A stretch of 64,000 nucleotides of DNA from NCBI GenBank assembly GCA_947561395.2, contig OX387193.1:13702001-13766000 (forward strand), in the 5' to 3' direction. This document shows, piece after piece, positions 51,421 through 63,396 of this stretch. The notes under the pieces are model-generated. The model was not told the origin of the DNA. It did no database searches and saw only the letters and a program-made list of their open reading frames with translations. This DNA is from Buxus sempervirens (taxonomy: Eukaryota; Streptophyta; Magnoliopsida; Buxales; Buxaceae). The translations under genes were made by a program, and so were the position numbers. Positions within the stretch are counted from its first letter, which is position 1. Every line of letters starts with the position of its first letter.

Positions 51421-52483
51421 ACTTGACTTTTAGGGGCACTAAACTACCGCCGCTAAAAGTAAAAGTGTGATTTTCAAATTTAATTCGACTTTTAGGGTCG
51501 GTAATCTACCGCCGGTAATAGTGAAAGCGGGAATTTTCCCACGTGCCTAATGGTTGAATTTTGACTTGACTTTTAGGGGCGGTAAGCTACCGCTGCTAAA
51601 AGTAAAAGTGTGAATTTTCAAATTTAATTCGACTTTTAGGGGCGGTAATCTACCGCTGGTAAAAGTGAAAGCGGGAATTTTCCCGCGTGCCTAATGGATG
51701 AAATTTTGACTTGACTTTTAGGGGCGGTAAGCTACAACTGCCAAAAGTAAAAGTGCAAATTTTCAAATTTAATTCAAATTTTAGTAGCGGTAATCTACCA
51801 CCAGTAAAAGTCTCCTCTACATATACCAGCCGAGTCTCTTCTTTTTCAACTTGTCTTTTTCTCTTTGCAATCTAACTAAAGGTATGTTTTGTTTTACTAT
51901 ATCTTTGCATTTCTTTTTTCCCCCATCATCTCTATCTACTTTTCTTCTTTAAAACTTTACTCTCTCACTAACATTTTGATCTTTCTCTCTCTACAAATTT
52001 CTTCCCTCATATTTTTTTTGTCTCAAGCTTTTGGCAAAGAGAATAGCCTCCAAGGTGGTAGGAGTAATGGATGTGAACTTGTTCACTCACTCACTCATTC
52101 ACTCACTCTCTCTCTCTCTCTGTATCTCTCTCTCTCTCTCTCTAAATCTCTGTTTGTATGCTGTCGTCCGGCAATTGCCCAACGACGGCAGAAAAATTTT
52201 TTTTATTTTTTAATATTACTTTTATTGGCGGTAATTCCCGCCGGTAAAAGCCATTTTGTTATTTTTTAAAAGCATATTTTCCGGCGGTTATTATTGTCAG
52301 TAAAAGTGAAAAGGACTTAATTGAAAATAATTTTTAGTGGTGGTAAGCTTCCGCCGGTAATGATTGAGCAATAGCGGCGGTAGCATCTTTTGGGGCGTGA
52401 GGTCTTACCGCCGGTAATACTTTTACCGGTGGTAATTATGTTTTTACCGGCGGTAGTACTTTTACCGGTGATAATTTGTAGTG
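51421..52483. mobile_element. CACTA-type DNA transposon remnant
   Basis: The right terminus reads AATTTGTAGTG (reverse CACTACAAATT), followed by a possible TSD ATG. Subterminal repeats of GGCGGTAA / TACCGCCGGTAAAAG are dense at both sides (51421-51810 and 52215-52470), including about 145-bp tandem units on the left. The left CACTA terminus is not seen and no transposase is present. Inside is a CT-rich leader-like segment with a CT microsatellite (52080-52145). Confidence 0.75.
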
Positions 52484-53480
52484 ATGTGAGTGAATGTTAA
52501 TAAAATATTTAAATACAATACAACATCTTACTACATTAGACCAAAATCCAATAAAACAAATTTGGAGAATATAACACATTAAATAGCATAATTATGTTAT
52601 ACAATCTATTACAACATTCTAATAATAAAACCTATCTACTCTCCTACGCTAGATAGACCAAACCAACGTCAAGATGCGCTGATCAAGGTACTAGTCCACC
52701 TTTCCATGTCTTGCTCCTGGTTGACATAAACCTTAATACTTGTAAAATAGTAGTAGTGAGCAATGCCCAATAGGTTTGAAATAGTAGTAGTGCAGGATTT
52801 ATTGAATTATTTGTAATTAAGTATATTTATTAATTGGATTAATTTGCCTATTTTAATTTATATCTCATATTTTAGGCGTAGGATTATTTACATTTAGTTT
52901 TTGGAGAGTTTCTATTAATTATTATCGATTTATTTGAGGATATATTGGAGTTAATTTTAATTCCAGGCTTTTGTCCTTTAATTTATGCAATTATGCATGT
53001 GGTTGTTAAATTAGGGACTAACTTGGTGTTTTATTCCAGGAAAAAGTATTAAATTATTTTATGCTGCAAGAAAAAGTATTAAATTATTTTATGCGATTAA
53101 TATGTGTTTACACCCGCCATAGACCAGCAAAAGAAAGAAAACCACGTGGCACCTACACGGTTTAACCTCACCAGAGAAGCCACGTCAACGTCTACATGGG
53201 CCAAACACGCGACCGAAGCCACGTAAGTACATATAACGGGAAAATTATTCTCTTACATTTAAGGGATGATGTCACCGTCAATACAGGATTGATCGCCGAG
53301 ACCATAGGCAACGATGGACGAGGAAGTTATTTGTTTACGATTGTGGAAAGAGGTTATCTCACATGGACGAGAGGAAACAGATAGATAACTCTTGGAACAG
53401 ACATAGAGTTCGTGCAAACATGGGTCGCTAGCAACCGTCAGAATCTGGCTATAAAAGGCACAATCTCGAAAAGCTCAAGG
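52484..53480. other. No gene recognised; possible LTR or promoter piece at the right
   Basis: Mostly AT-rich. From about 53100 the composition changes, with ACGTGGCA / CCACGT phrases and a TATA-like GCTATAAAAGGC at 53448, cut by an LTR insertion at 53481. A 62-codon frame here is not convincing. Confidence 0.5.
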
Positions 53481-55533
53481 TGTGAGACATGGAAAATCAC
53501 CTAAATGACTTCCTAATCATCACATGGGGTTCACTAAATACTAGAGTCGGCACTATTCAATTTAAGGTGTGAATGGACACCAAAGTGATCATAAAAAGGA
53601 ACAAAATAGAGCTAAGTAGCTCTAATTCACGGTCTTGTCCAGAGATTGGGTAAGGGGATTAATTTATGAATAAGGGAAGGTGTTAGGTACCCCAATTCAT
53701 CCACACAAGGTAGTTGCCAAATGTCATTCATGCTTTAAAGAATTGCTAGCAAGTAAAAAAGTCAATCAAAAGTACTTATGAAAAAGGGACAAACATATGT
53801 ATGGTTTTTCCATATGAGTGGTCTGATTAATTCTGGACTCTCTATATGGGTATACCACTTCTAGGGCTTCATAAAAAAATCAAAATGAACTCAACAAAAA
53901 ATAAGCTTAAAGCCAAACTTGGAAAATCAACTTAAGGTTAAATCATTAAAACTTTGAAAACTCAACCAATCAGAAGTCTTCCGATCCAAACTCAAATCAA
54001 CTAACATCAAAGCCATTTGAAAGTTTACATGAAGTAGCAAATGCAGTAGAAATTTCACTTAAATTTGATAAAAATCAAAGAAAATACATTTGTTGAAATC
54101 TACTGTTATAAATCCATCAAAACAAAGAATGACCATGCAATATGAATTGAGATCACTCGAAATATGTTGATAAATAAACTCAGAATTATTTAGGGTACAG
54201 ATCTGGCTTAAATCTCTCATTAATTGGAAAGGGAGAGCCAATTCTACCCAAGTTGATGGAAAACATTCAAACAAAAGAGATTGGACCATAAGGCCTTCTC
54301 CAGAAGATTAAAACCATTGGAAGCCAACTCATAAAACCCTGAGATATTATTTTAAGGCTTCTGATCTCAAATCTACCATATTGAACATGGTAAATCTAAG
54401 ATTTATGCCTATTTTAATCAGAAATCCAATGATGTATGTGTAGGAAATCAGATTTTTAGGAGAGAATGGAAATCCAATGCTATAGAGAGCATGGATCCTT
54501 GTATTCTCTCTAGAAAATGAAATCAAAACTCACAATAATAACAAGCATACAGAAATAAGCATGAATATGCAAGTGTATCATTCAAAAAAGGTTCTATACC
54601 TAGGGTTCCATTCCAACACTCATTTCTCCTAGCTCTCTCTTCACGTTTTACGACTAGAGAGGGTGCTTGAGGTACTTTGAATGAGGTTTGGGGTTTCAGA
54701 AACAACCAGGCCATACACTACAGAAAGGTAGAATGAGAGAGTACTCTAATATTAAAAAGAAAAGAGAGGAGCAGAAACTCAGCTTGGTGGTTTGAGAAAG
54801 CAAAAAGGCAAGGGGTCCCTTCTTCTCCTAGAGCTCTTCAAGCTTCAATTCTCCACCCTTTGCTAGAGGAGAGATCCTTTATTTATAGGCAAGGCCAGGG
54901 GTATTGAAGGTCACAAGGGTAGGCAAAAGTTCCTTTATAGATTCTTCCAATTCAATTTTAAGATATGAGTTGGAGTAAATCTTAGAGGATTTGGAGGGCA
55001 AATAGGGGAGATCAAGTCTCCTAGAGAGAAGTAAGAAGGGTAAATAAGGCTCAGATCCCGAGCCTTTGCAAAATTACGCAAATTGAACGTATCCGCATAT
55101 AGTATGCGGATCGGTTATGTCCGCATATAGTATGCGGATCTGTTCTGTCTGCATATAGTATGCGGATCTGTTCTGTCCGCATACTATATGCGGACCTGTT
55201 CTGTTCGCATACTATATGCGGACAAGACCAATATACTTGAGAACCACACAATGCTTATTTACATGTAATATCATTTAAGTAAATGTATTCGTATTTTTTA
55301 ATCTCCATTTACTTAAGATATTACATGTAAATAAGCAAACACTCCCCATTTGAATCCATTAAAAATAGTTCCAGACCCAAATTCCTAGTGAATAAAAAGT
55401 CAACTTTCTAGTTCAAGGTTAAATTCCGGTTTTTCAGGTTCGGTAAAAAGATTTAACATGTTAATACTAAGCTATTTGTCAAGATTTAAAGGCTCAAAAA
55501 ATTCATTTATGCAATAACATTGCTAAAAACCTG
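53481..55533 (-). mobile_element. LTR-E (Tat type), U3 end missing
   Basis: Starts TGTGAGACATGG in + coordinates. It holds the conserved blocks (TAGGTGTTAGGTACCCC near 53680, CACGTTTTACGACTAGAGAG near 54643), TATAAATA at 54887-54880, a palindrome array at 55090-55223 and the TTACATGTAATATC inverted repeat (55252-55335). It stops at AAAACCTG, about 230 bp short of the expected end, where another LTR begins at 55534. Confidence 0.88.
55090..55223. repeat. Palindrome array, half-site TCCGCATA (LTR-E)
   Basis: Five nearly perfect palindromes of the form TCCGCATATAGTATGCGGA are separated by TCTGTTCTG-like spacers, 200-340 bp upstream of the TATA box. It is the most regular of all the arrays. Confidence 0.93.
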
Positions 55534-56700
55534 TGTAGACACCTAATTTTTGCACCCCCAAAATGCAGGAAAATAAAAATTCAAATTGAAAAGTCAAACT
55601 TGGAGGGGTAAAAAAGTTGACTTTTTGATCCAATTAAAATTGACCATCAAACTTCCTTTCATTGAAAAAAGAATTCCAACACGATTCCAACGCAACTGAG
55701 CTTGCATAGATCGAGGTCCGGACGAGGAAGTTATGAGCTGGTCAAACTTTTGGGGGAGTTCAAGCTCAATTCATCTACCCAACTTGATCCCATTGGATAG
55801 GGGGTCTCGACACGATTCCAACACAACTGAGTTTGCTGGAATTGGAGTCCCGGAGAACAAGATATGAGTAAAACTACATTCTGGGGAGCAGTTTTGCACT
55901 TCTGCTAAAAAGCCTGAATTTTCCACCAAACTTTGCTCAATGGATAAGGAATTCCGAACTGATTCCAACGCCACTAAATTTGCTAAAATCGAACATCGGA
56001 CGAGAAAGTTATGGTTAATCAAAATTTCAGAAAAACTGCCCACATGGCAAAACAGCAGCAAAAGGCAGAATAAATAAATATCAGAAATTAAACAATTATT
56101 TTATAAAGAATGTCTAATTTTTTGCATTAAAATAATCAAAATATCCCAAAGAAATCGAACAGAATCTGAACTCAAAACCAAATTGGAAAAAGGATTTCAA
56201 ATCCAACATTTAAAAAACATGCGCGACCACACTTCAAGTGCGGACGTGCCTTTTCCGCACTTGAAATGCGTATACACTTCACTAGCTGTTGACAGCTGGC
56301 AAATTTGCGCGCATGGGCGGCTTGGCCGCATTTCAAATGCGGTCAAGGCTCGACCGCATTTGAAGTGCCGTTTAGGCCAAACCACACTTCAAATGCGGTT
56401 TCGGAAAATTTTGTCTATAAAAGGGGGCCCCAACCCCAATTTTCAAGGTTGGTCCCCCCACTCTCTTCTCCACTTCGTCCCCACCTTGTCCCACGACCAG
56501 CAAGCCCCTCCATTGAACTCCCACCTCCACACCTTGTTCTATTGCCCATTTTACCCCTCCAATCATCACTTTTCACCACTTCGAATCACTCGTAGACAAA
56601 AAAGGAGTCTCTTTCGAAACTGAAAGGGGAACTGAAGTGCTGTCCACGTCAACAGGAGAATCACCATACCTCAAAACAGAAAGGTAATAGCAAGGTCTAA
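55534..56700 (+). mobile_element. LTR of family F (second copy), 3' border uncertain
   Basis: Begins TGTAGACACCTAATTTTTGC inside LTR-E. It has the GACACGATTCCAAC blocks (55675-55990), palindromes (56221-56401) and TATAAAAGG at 56416. The leader after the TATA box ends near an AGAAAG/GTAATAG splice-like site (about 56682). Where it stops is not clear. Confidence 0.7.
56221..56401. repeat. Palindrome array, half-site ACCGCATTT (family F LTR)
   Basis: Units such as CCGCATTTCAAATGCGGTC and GCGGAC...TCCGCACTTGAAATGCG, about five copies, end 15 bp upstream of the TATA box. Confidence 0.88.
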
Positions 56701-58349
56701 ATCTAAGTGAGTATCATCTATATCATCCAAATCTTATGATTCTCAGGAATGGAATGTAGTGGCATTGAATTTTTTGTTTTTTTAAAGTTGTCGAAATATG
56801 TTCCATTTAGATCTAGTACAAGTTCATTACCATAATTTTTAACTATATCATCACCAAAGATAAAGACTAGGGAAAAACAAAATAAAATGAAAAAAATTAA
56901 ATTGAAAATGACGGTAGAAACAACCCACATTGACCAAACCTCAGATAGATTGGTGATAACATGCAGAAAACCAACCCTAATCCAACTGACCCAACTCCCC
57001 AAGATAGTATAAAGCACTCAGTCTCTAACTATATACTATAAAAATATTGTGGGTAAATTATGAAATATTTCATACTTGAGTAAATTATGAAATGCTTCTT
57101 ACTAAAACAAAAGATGTGCACAAAATCAATATCGACAAAACCCTATTTTTCCAACAACGACAGATTTATTACCTCCATATATTCAAGAAAGAATTCCCAA
57201 TGCTTTCAACAAATTCAAATGGAAAACCCTTGAATTATGTGATATGAATCAAAAACAGATTATAGCGTCCATGATAACTCACTGGAAAAATCTTACATTT
57301 TTTTTGCAATTGTAACATTCCTATCGGGTGCAGATAATACCGCATTTGAAGAAACCTACAGAGATAAACAAATTAAAAGAAAAAAAAAATAGACAAACCC
57401 AATTACAAAGGGGATTTCGTAAATACCAGAAGCTCAAACCGATGCACATGATTCCTTGTGGACATGATTCGTGAAATTAGGTGCGGCAAGTCTTTTAGGG
57501 CAGGAGAAATGTCTCCTGAGCAATGAATAGACAATACTCATTGCAGGATAACAACTCCTCATCTTCATTTAGAAACCAAAGCCCAAACCTACCCCCTTTA
57601 AGTTGATTTCAGGGCATCAATTGAGACTGTGGTTGTGCGTCGGTATCTTTGAATATTCCGACAATCATTCAAGCTTCGGTCGACAGAGAGAAGAGAAGGT
57701 GAGGGAGGGAGCCACTGGGAATGGGAGAGATCACAGAGAGTAGATAACGAGAGGGAGCCGGATTGAGGAGATCGTCACCGGAGAAAAGAGGAAGAAGAGG
57801 AGATCGTCACCGGAGAAAGGAGGAAGAGGAGAAGATCGTCGCTAGAGAGAGGAGGAAGAGATCGTCACCAGAGAGAAGAGGAGGATGAGGAGATCTTCGC
57901 CAAGAAAATAGGAGAGGAGCCGGATAGAGGAGGAGATCCATTTCAATCATCAGACTTAAGCCTTTTATGGATTAAAATGGCCCAAAATGTCAAGAGGATA
58001 GAATATATTTTCTATTTAATCATCAAATTCATATATCTGCTAATTAAATCATGACATTAATTAAGAAAAAAATTATCAAACTTCATAATTTACTCTTGTT
58101 AATTAGATTTTTTCATAATTTTTTTTGTTTTAATTATGATTTTATTTTGATATTGGTTTTATTTAGACATTTATTAATTGCCAAAAATATTTTAGTTTGA
58201 TATTGGTTTAAATACGATGATATTATTTTGATATTACTTGGTATAATTATAGTAATCTTATTTTTGTGTTCATTAATAATTCAAATTTCTACACTATATA
58301 TTAATTAATAATTTAAATAATCTCTTATTAGTAGTACGGATCTTCAAGT
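56701..58349. other. Unassigned sequence with purine-rich repeats
   Basis: At 57690-57940 a GA-rich stretch repeats GAGATCGTCACCGGAGA about five times; read on the - strand it resembles an untranslated leader. From 57960 to 58349 the sequence is AT-rich. I recognise no coding exon. Confidence 0.5.
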
Positions 58350-58717
58350 ATTAGAAATAGGGATAGCAATGGTTCGGTTTTGCAAAAAACCAAAACAAAA
58401 CCAGCAAGATTACAATGAAAACTGTAACCATTACGGTTTACTGATTTTAAAACCAAAACCATTTAACTTTCATATTCTTGAAACCATAACTAAACTGAAC
58501 CAAACCATTTAACTTTTTTGGAAGTTCAGATAGATTATATATTTATGGGAAATTTACACCTAGACCCCCTCAGGTTTGGGAAAGTGGCACGGACACCCCC
58601 TGTAGTTTAAAACCGATCACTTACTATCCTAACGTTTCGAAAAGTGTCACCGAGCACCTCTACCGTTAGTTCAGAGGCTAACAGCGTTAAATCATTTTTT
58701 TTTTAAAAAATCAAAAA

Positions 58718-61200
58718 CCCTTTGTGAGACATGGGAAAATCATCGGGATGATTTCCCCTCCATCAACACACGGGCTCAACGTAAAAATGGGAGAGTCGCC
58801 ACCATTCGGATTATAAGGTGTGAATGGACACCAAAAGATTCAAAAATAATCAAAAAGAGCTAAAAGGCAAATTCTAGAGTAAAAATAACTCTACTTGAAA
58901 ATCAAATCCAAAGATGGGTAAGGAGATTAGATTATGAACGGGGGAAGGTGTCAGGCACCCCCATTCACCCACACAAGGTGGTTGCCAAATGTTGTTCATA
59001 CTAAAAAATAAGAAAGCTTGCTAAAAATCATTAAAAGCCTTGAAAAAGGATTAATCAAATGTGTGATATCTTCACATGAGAAATCCAAATGGATTCCAGA
59101 TTCTCTTTTATGTCAATATCACTTCTGGAATATCACCAAAAGATGGAAATCAAAGCCAAAGTTGCACAAAACCAAGTTGAGTTAAATCCGGAAAATTCGG
59201 TAAAAGCAAGAACCATTTGTCTTGAAATCGTTCAAATCCAATTTAAATTGAATCAAACCAAGTTCATTTGAAATATTATGGTAAATAAGAGCCTCATGCA
59301 AAATTCCAATCCATTCCGATTAAAATCCTAGGAGTTATGCTCCTCTAAAATCTGCTGCTGGAGATAATTAAAAGTGATAAGTGGGCAACTTTGGAAAATC
59401 ATTTAGAAAAATCGACTCCATATAAATCCATGAAATTTGGTGTGAGTGAAGTCTGTATGGCCATATTTCAAATGAAACTAGCCTCATACAAAAATTCATT
59501 CGGATGTGCCTTGGGTGGTCTCCCGAACAGGCCCTGAATATCACAGATTTACCCAGAAAAGTGCTGTTGAGCAGCTCTGAGTAAATCTGTTGCTCACGAC
59601 ACAAATGGAGCCAAACAATTATGAAACCAACTGGATTTGAAACTAGACTTCCAAAGGAAAACTCAGAAACAAGAATCATTCGAATCGGACTTAAAACGAA
59701 CACATGGCAATCAGTCGAAGTGACAAGTTCCGTATTCAGACCTAAACTGACCTATCAATTTCGACAGAGAGGTGTCAAAAATCCACTTGATAGAAATTAA
59801 TGAAATTTTACAGGCATAAACTAGACAGCCTCACCTTTCCCATGGCTTTGAAATCACTCCAAAATTCATCCGGACGATGAAGTTACGAGTATCCAAAGTT
59901 GGGGTACAGTTTCTGTTAAGTTAAGCCTTTTTTGAGGAAAATCAACTCAAACAGTGATAAAGTGTGTGTATTCCGTGCAAGATGAATCAAAATCCTTTGA
60001 AAATCATTTCAAAACATCTCAGAATTGCTTGGGGCTATTTATTTCAGATTTATCACAATAAATGCAATAAATCCGAAATATGAGCCTATCCCGCCAAAAT
60101 CACGTGCTATGTATGTGTAGGTGTAAGAATCATTCCAACAATATAGCAAAGATAGCATGCATTCATATCAATCAAAATAGGGTTCTAAAAACAACCTAGG
60201 GTCCCGTTTCATTATCGTTTCCCTTAGTTCTCTCTCCCCGTTAAACACGGTTCTTCAAGATAATCTTGGGGTACTTTGAATATGAAACGGTTTTCATAGA
60301 ATCACAAGGCTTACTTCAACATAATAGCATGCATTTAGATCAATAAAAAGGGTTCTAGAACAACCTAGGGTTCCGTTCCATTATCGTTTCCCTTAGTTCT
60401 CTCTCCCCGTTAAACACGGTTCTTCAAGATAATCTTGGGGTACTTTGAATATGGAACGGTTTTCATAGAATCACAAGGCTTATTCAAATAGGTTCTAACT
60501 CTAAGGTCAATCCTCAGTCTCGTTTCACCTAGATCCCGCTTTCACATTTTACGGCTAGGGGGAGTCTTGAGATACTTTGAGTAGAGGAAGGGTTTTCATA
60601 CACACATCATAGGCCTTAATCTACAGAAAGGTAGAAGAAGAGAACTAGACCTAGAATGTAAAAAACATAAAAGTAAAGAGAGGTTTGAGACTTACCTGGG
60701 CTTCTGGAAGTAAGACTACAGCGGTTCCCCTCTTCACTCGGAGCTCTTTGATCTCTAACTTCTTGGCAATAATTAATGACAAGAGTTAATGGCCATTTGC
60801 TTAAGGAAGAGCCTCCTATTTATAGGCAAAGGCTAGGGTTAGGGTTGGTGGGATGGTAGACACAACATAAGGTCTATAGCCCACCAACCTTAACCCTAAG
60901 GCTATTTCCGAGATTTCCACTCATTTAATAAGGGATATGATGGTAAAAGGTAAAAACTCTCGGAAAACCCTAATTTTGAGCAAAACTAATGTATCCGACA
61001 TATCAGGTCGGATACACTAAAGGCTGCTTATATCCGACAACTTATGTCGGATACGAAGAAGAGTGCTTGTATCCAACCTGAGTTGTCGGATACAAGGAAA
61101 AAGCTTGTTTTCTCAAATTCTGTGCTGGCTTCAAAGGAGATAATGATTTTTGTCAATTATTGATCATTTTTACTATGCAATTTGGGGTGTCTACACCCTT
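58718..61200 (-). mobile_element. Solo LTR (LTR-G, 2473 bp), TSD CCCTT
   Basis: 58723-61195 runs TGTGAGACATGG to GGGGTGTCTACA in + coordinates, with CCCTT on both sides (58718-58722 and 61196-61200). TATAAATA is at 60825-60818. A duplicated approximately 150-bp segment (CCGTTAAACACGGTTCTTCA at about 60239 and 60407) sits in the transcribed part. The palindrome array is at 60991-61094. Confidence 0.96.
60991..61094. repeat. Palindrome array, half-site GTATCCGAC (LTR-G)
   Basis: Three units pair GTATCCGACA-type arms with TGTCGGATAC (for example GTATCCGACATATCAGGTCG). The half-site differs by one or two bases from the GTATCCGG family. Confidence 0.88.
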
Positions 61201-62860
61201 ATATCGTCTTCTTCGAAGAAAGAATTTCTTCTGAGCCTGTTTTTGCTATTGAATATCTGGTTGCAGTGGCTTCAGTGACCGAGCTTGCAGTTGTTGTAAT
61301 CCTTTCATGTCTTCTGTCCCCCCCCCCCCCCCCCCGTGCCTCAGTCTCATTGCATCTCTATCTATCTATTTATCTATCTCTCTATCTCTTATAGCTTTGG
61401 CTTCCTTATGTTTAGACACAGAGATGGATTCAAGTTTCAGCTCAAACAGGCCATGGTGCATGCATGATTTGGGACTGTTTCAGTTGAGAGAAGTGTAATT
61501 CAGCATGTCTGGGTGCGTTTAATCAGCACTTCGAGAATCTATCCCTAGAGATGAAAACGATGGTGCTCGTGCGGAATCTCATCTCCCTCATGACCTCATT
61601 CATGATCATCAACACCACATAGGCAAGAAGTGTATCAAAATAAAATAAAATAAAAAGCAGATATTTGAAACATCTCTCGATCGATCAAAATCTTCAAAGA
61701 TCTTCAATACCTTAACTCTCCCTCACCGTAATATCTGGGAAAAAAAGGGAGAAAAGAATTGATATCACTTGTTTCCGTAGAAACTTTGTCCGAAGTGTAA
61801 GATCACTACACAACGACAAGTCATAATTTTTTTTTTTTTAAATTTATAAACGAAGGATACATCTCAATCTGATGAGAAGGATTCCAGGAAAATAAAATTT
61901 TTTGCCCTTTCCTTCTTATCCATCACCGAGAAACATATGAGGAAACAATCCATGGAAATTAACCCATAAATGAAGAAGACCAGAGAGCCAAAATAAAGGG
62001 AGTAAAGAGAGAAACTAGACGAGCTAGTTCGATCAACAGTAAAAAGGACAGGAGATGCAGTATAGACTACAATTATGGGTGACGGAACTTAAATCACAGA
62101 AGACGACCTTACCCATTGAGAAGACTGCACAGCGGCCTCACTCGGAGCATTGCCTAGATATCGCTCTTGAGCGGCCACTGGTCTCTCTCTATATTAAATT
62201 CTATTTCCTTACTTTATTCAATCCTTTCCTGTTCAGATCCCTGTTTGGACCTGTTATGCTGGTTTTGAAATATAATTCTCAATCTTGGAAGATCCCAAGA
62301 AGCAATTAAAACTCAGTGGAGAGGGTGAGTTCTGGTTCTTCTTCGCAAAGATGGCGATTTTCTTATCAAACCAAGGTTAGTTTTGGGAAGATCCCAACTG
62401 TGGCTAACTGCAACTGTTGATGGTTTTAGAAGAGGGTCTTGGGAAATTGGTTTTTAGTGATATTTTTTCAAAATAATTTAGATTCAGTCATCAATTTTTT
62501 ATTAATTAAGAAATAGTAATAATTTTTAAAAATAATTGAGAATCGGTGTTATTTTACTGTTCATGAAAAATTTCTTTCGAAAATGTCCTCAAAAGACTTT
62601 GAAAACTTTTTCACTCATTTAGGTACAAGTGAGGTATGCAAGTTTTTTTAGGGTATTTTTGGAAGAAATTCTTCATGAATAGTAAAATGACATTGAATCT
62701 CAATTATGTGAAGAAAGTATCACTAATTCTTAATTTTTAAGAATTTACCGACTAAACCTGAATTATTTTGAAAAAGTATCACTAAAAACCAATTTTCCCT
62801 TCATTATTTGGTTTGGGGAAGAAGACGAGTTATTGAAGGCTATTTCTGACAATTTAAAAA
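61201..62860. other. Interior of the Mutator-like element
   Basis: It has a C tract of about 18 (61319-61336), a CTAT microsatellite (61355-61390), and short frames without recognisable domains. Captured host sequence is possible but I cannot identify a source. Confidence 0.5.
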
Positions 62861-63396
62861 ATTATTTAATGTTGTTAGCTTCTGATCTAACGATAGGGGT
62901 GCTTAATGACGCTTTTTGAAACGTTAGGGGTAGTAAATGATCGGTTTTAAACCACAGGGGTGTCCGTGTCACTTTCCCAAACCTCAGGGGGTCTAGGTGT
63001 AGATTTCTCAATATTTATTATTTTACTATGTCTACATAGGAATGTGCTAATGAAAAATTGTATCAAAAGAATTCATCGAATAAAAGTACAATGACAAAGA
63101 AAAAAATAAAGTGAAGCTTTTTGTTTCAATAACTATTCAGGACCATTCAACTCTAGATCATTAATAAATCCCTAATAGGTTCATCAGCTAAGGGGTTGTG
63201 CAGTTGTGCAACTCAAATCTTATGTATATCAGTTTCACCTAAAAACTGTAACCGAATCGAAACAGTATCGGTTTTTTCAGTTAAAAACCAAAATTGAACC
63301 GAAACTAATTATTAAAGACTCAAAACCGACCCTAATAGGTTTGGTTTGGTTCAGTTTGTCGATTTTAACCGAACCGTTGCCATCCCTAATTAGAAT

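Larger units (their letters stand above)
58538..63018. mobile_element. Mutator-like element with about 150-bp terminal inverted repeats
   Basis: The left terminus GGGAAATTTACACCTAGACC (58547) and the inverted right terminus GAGAAATCTACACCTAGACC (ending 63009) stay similar for about 150 bp. The flanks TATATTTAT (58538-58546) and AATATTTAT (63010-63018) agree at 8 of 9, the TSD size of Mutator-like elements. Without the solo LTR it is about 2 kb. No transposase is evident in 61201-62860; that interior could be captured sequence. Confidence 0.85.
58350..63396. mobile_element. Non-autonomous hAT element (about 560 bp without inserts), TSD ATTAGAA(A/T)
   Basis: The termini TAGGGATAGCAATGGTTCGG (58358) and, inverted, TAGGGATGGCAACGGTTCGG (ending 63388) agree at 18 of 20 positions. 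They are flanked by ATTAGAAA (58350-58357) and ATTAGAAT (63389-63396). Inner sequence is rich in AACCGAA / TTCGGTT. A Mutator-like element is inserted at 58547. Confidence 0.88.

Noticed and set aside
53196-53384. 62-codon frame upstream of LTR-E
   Set aside because: Short, no homologue known to me, lies in probable promoter or LTR sequence.
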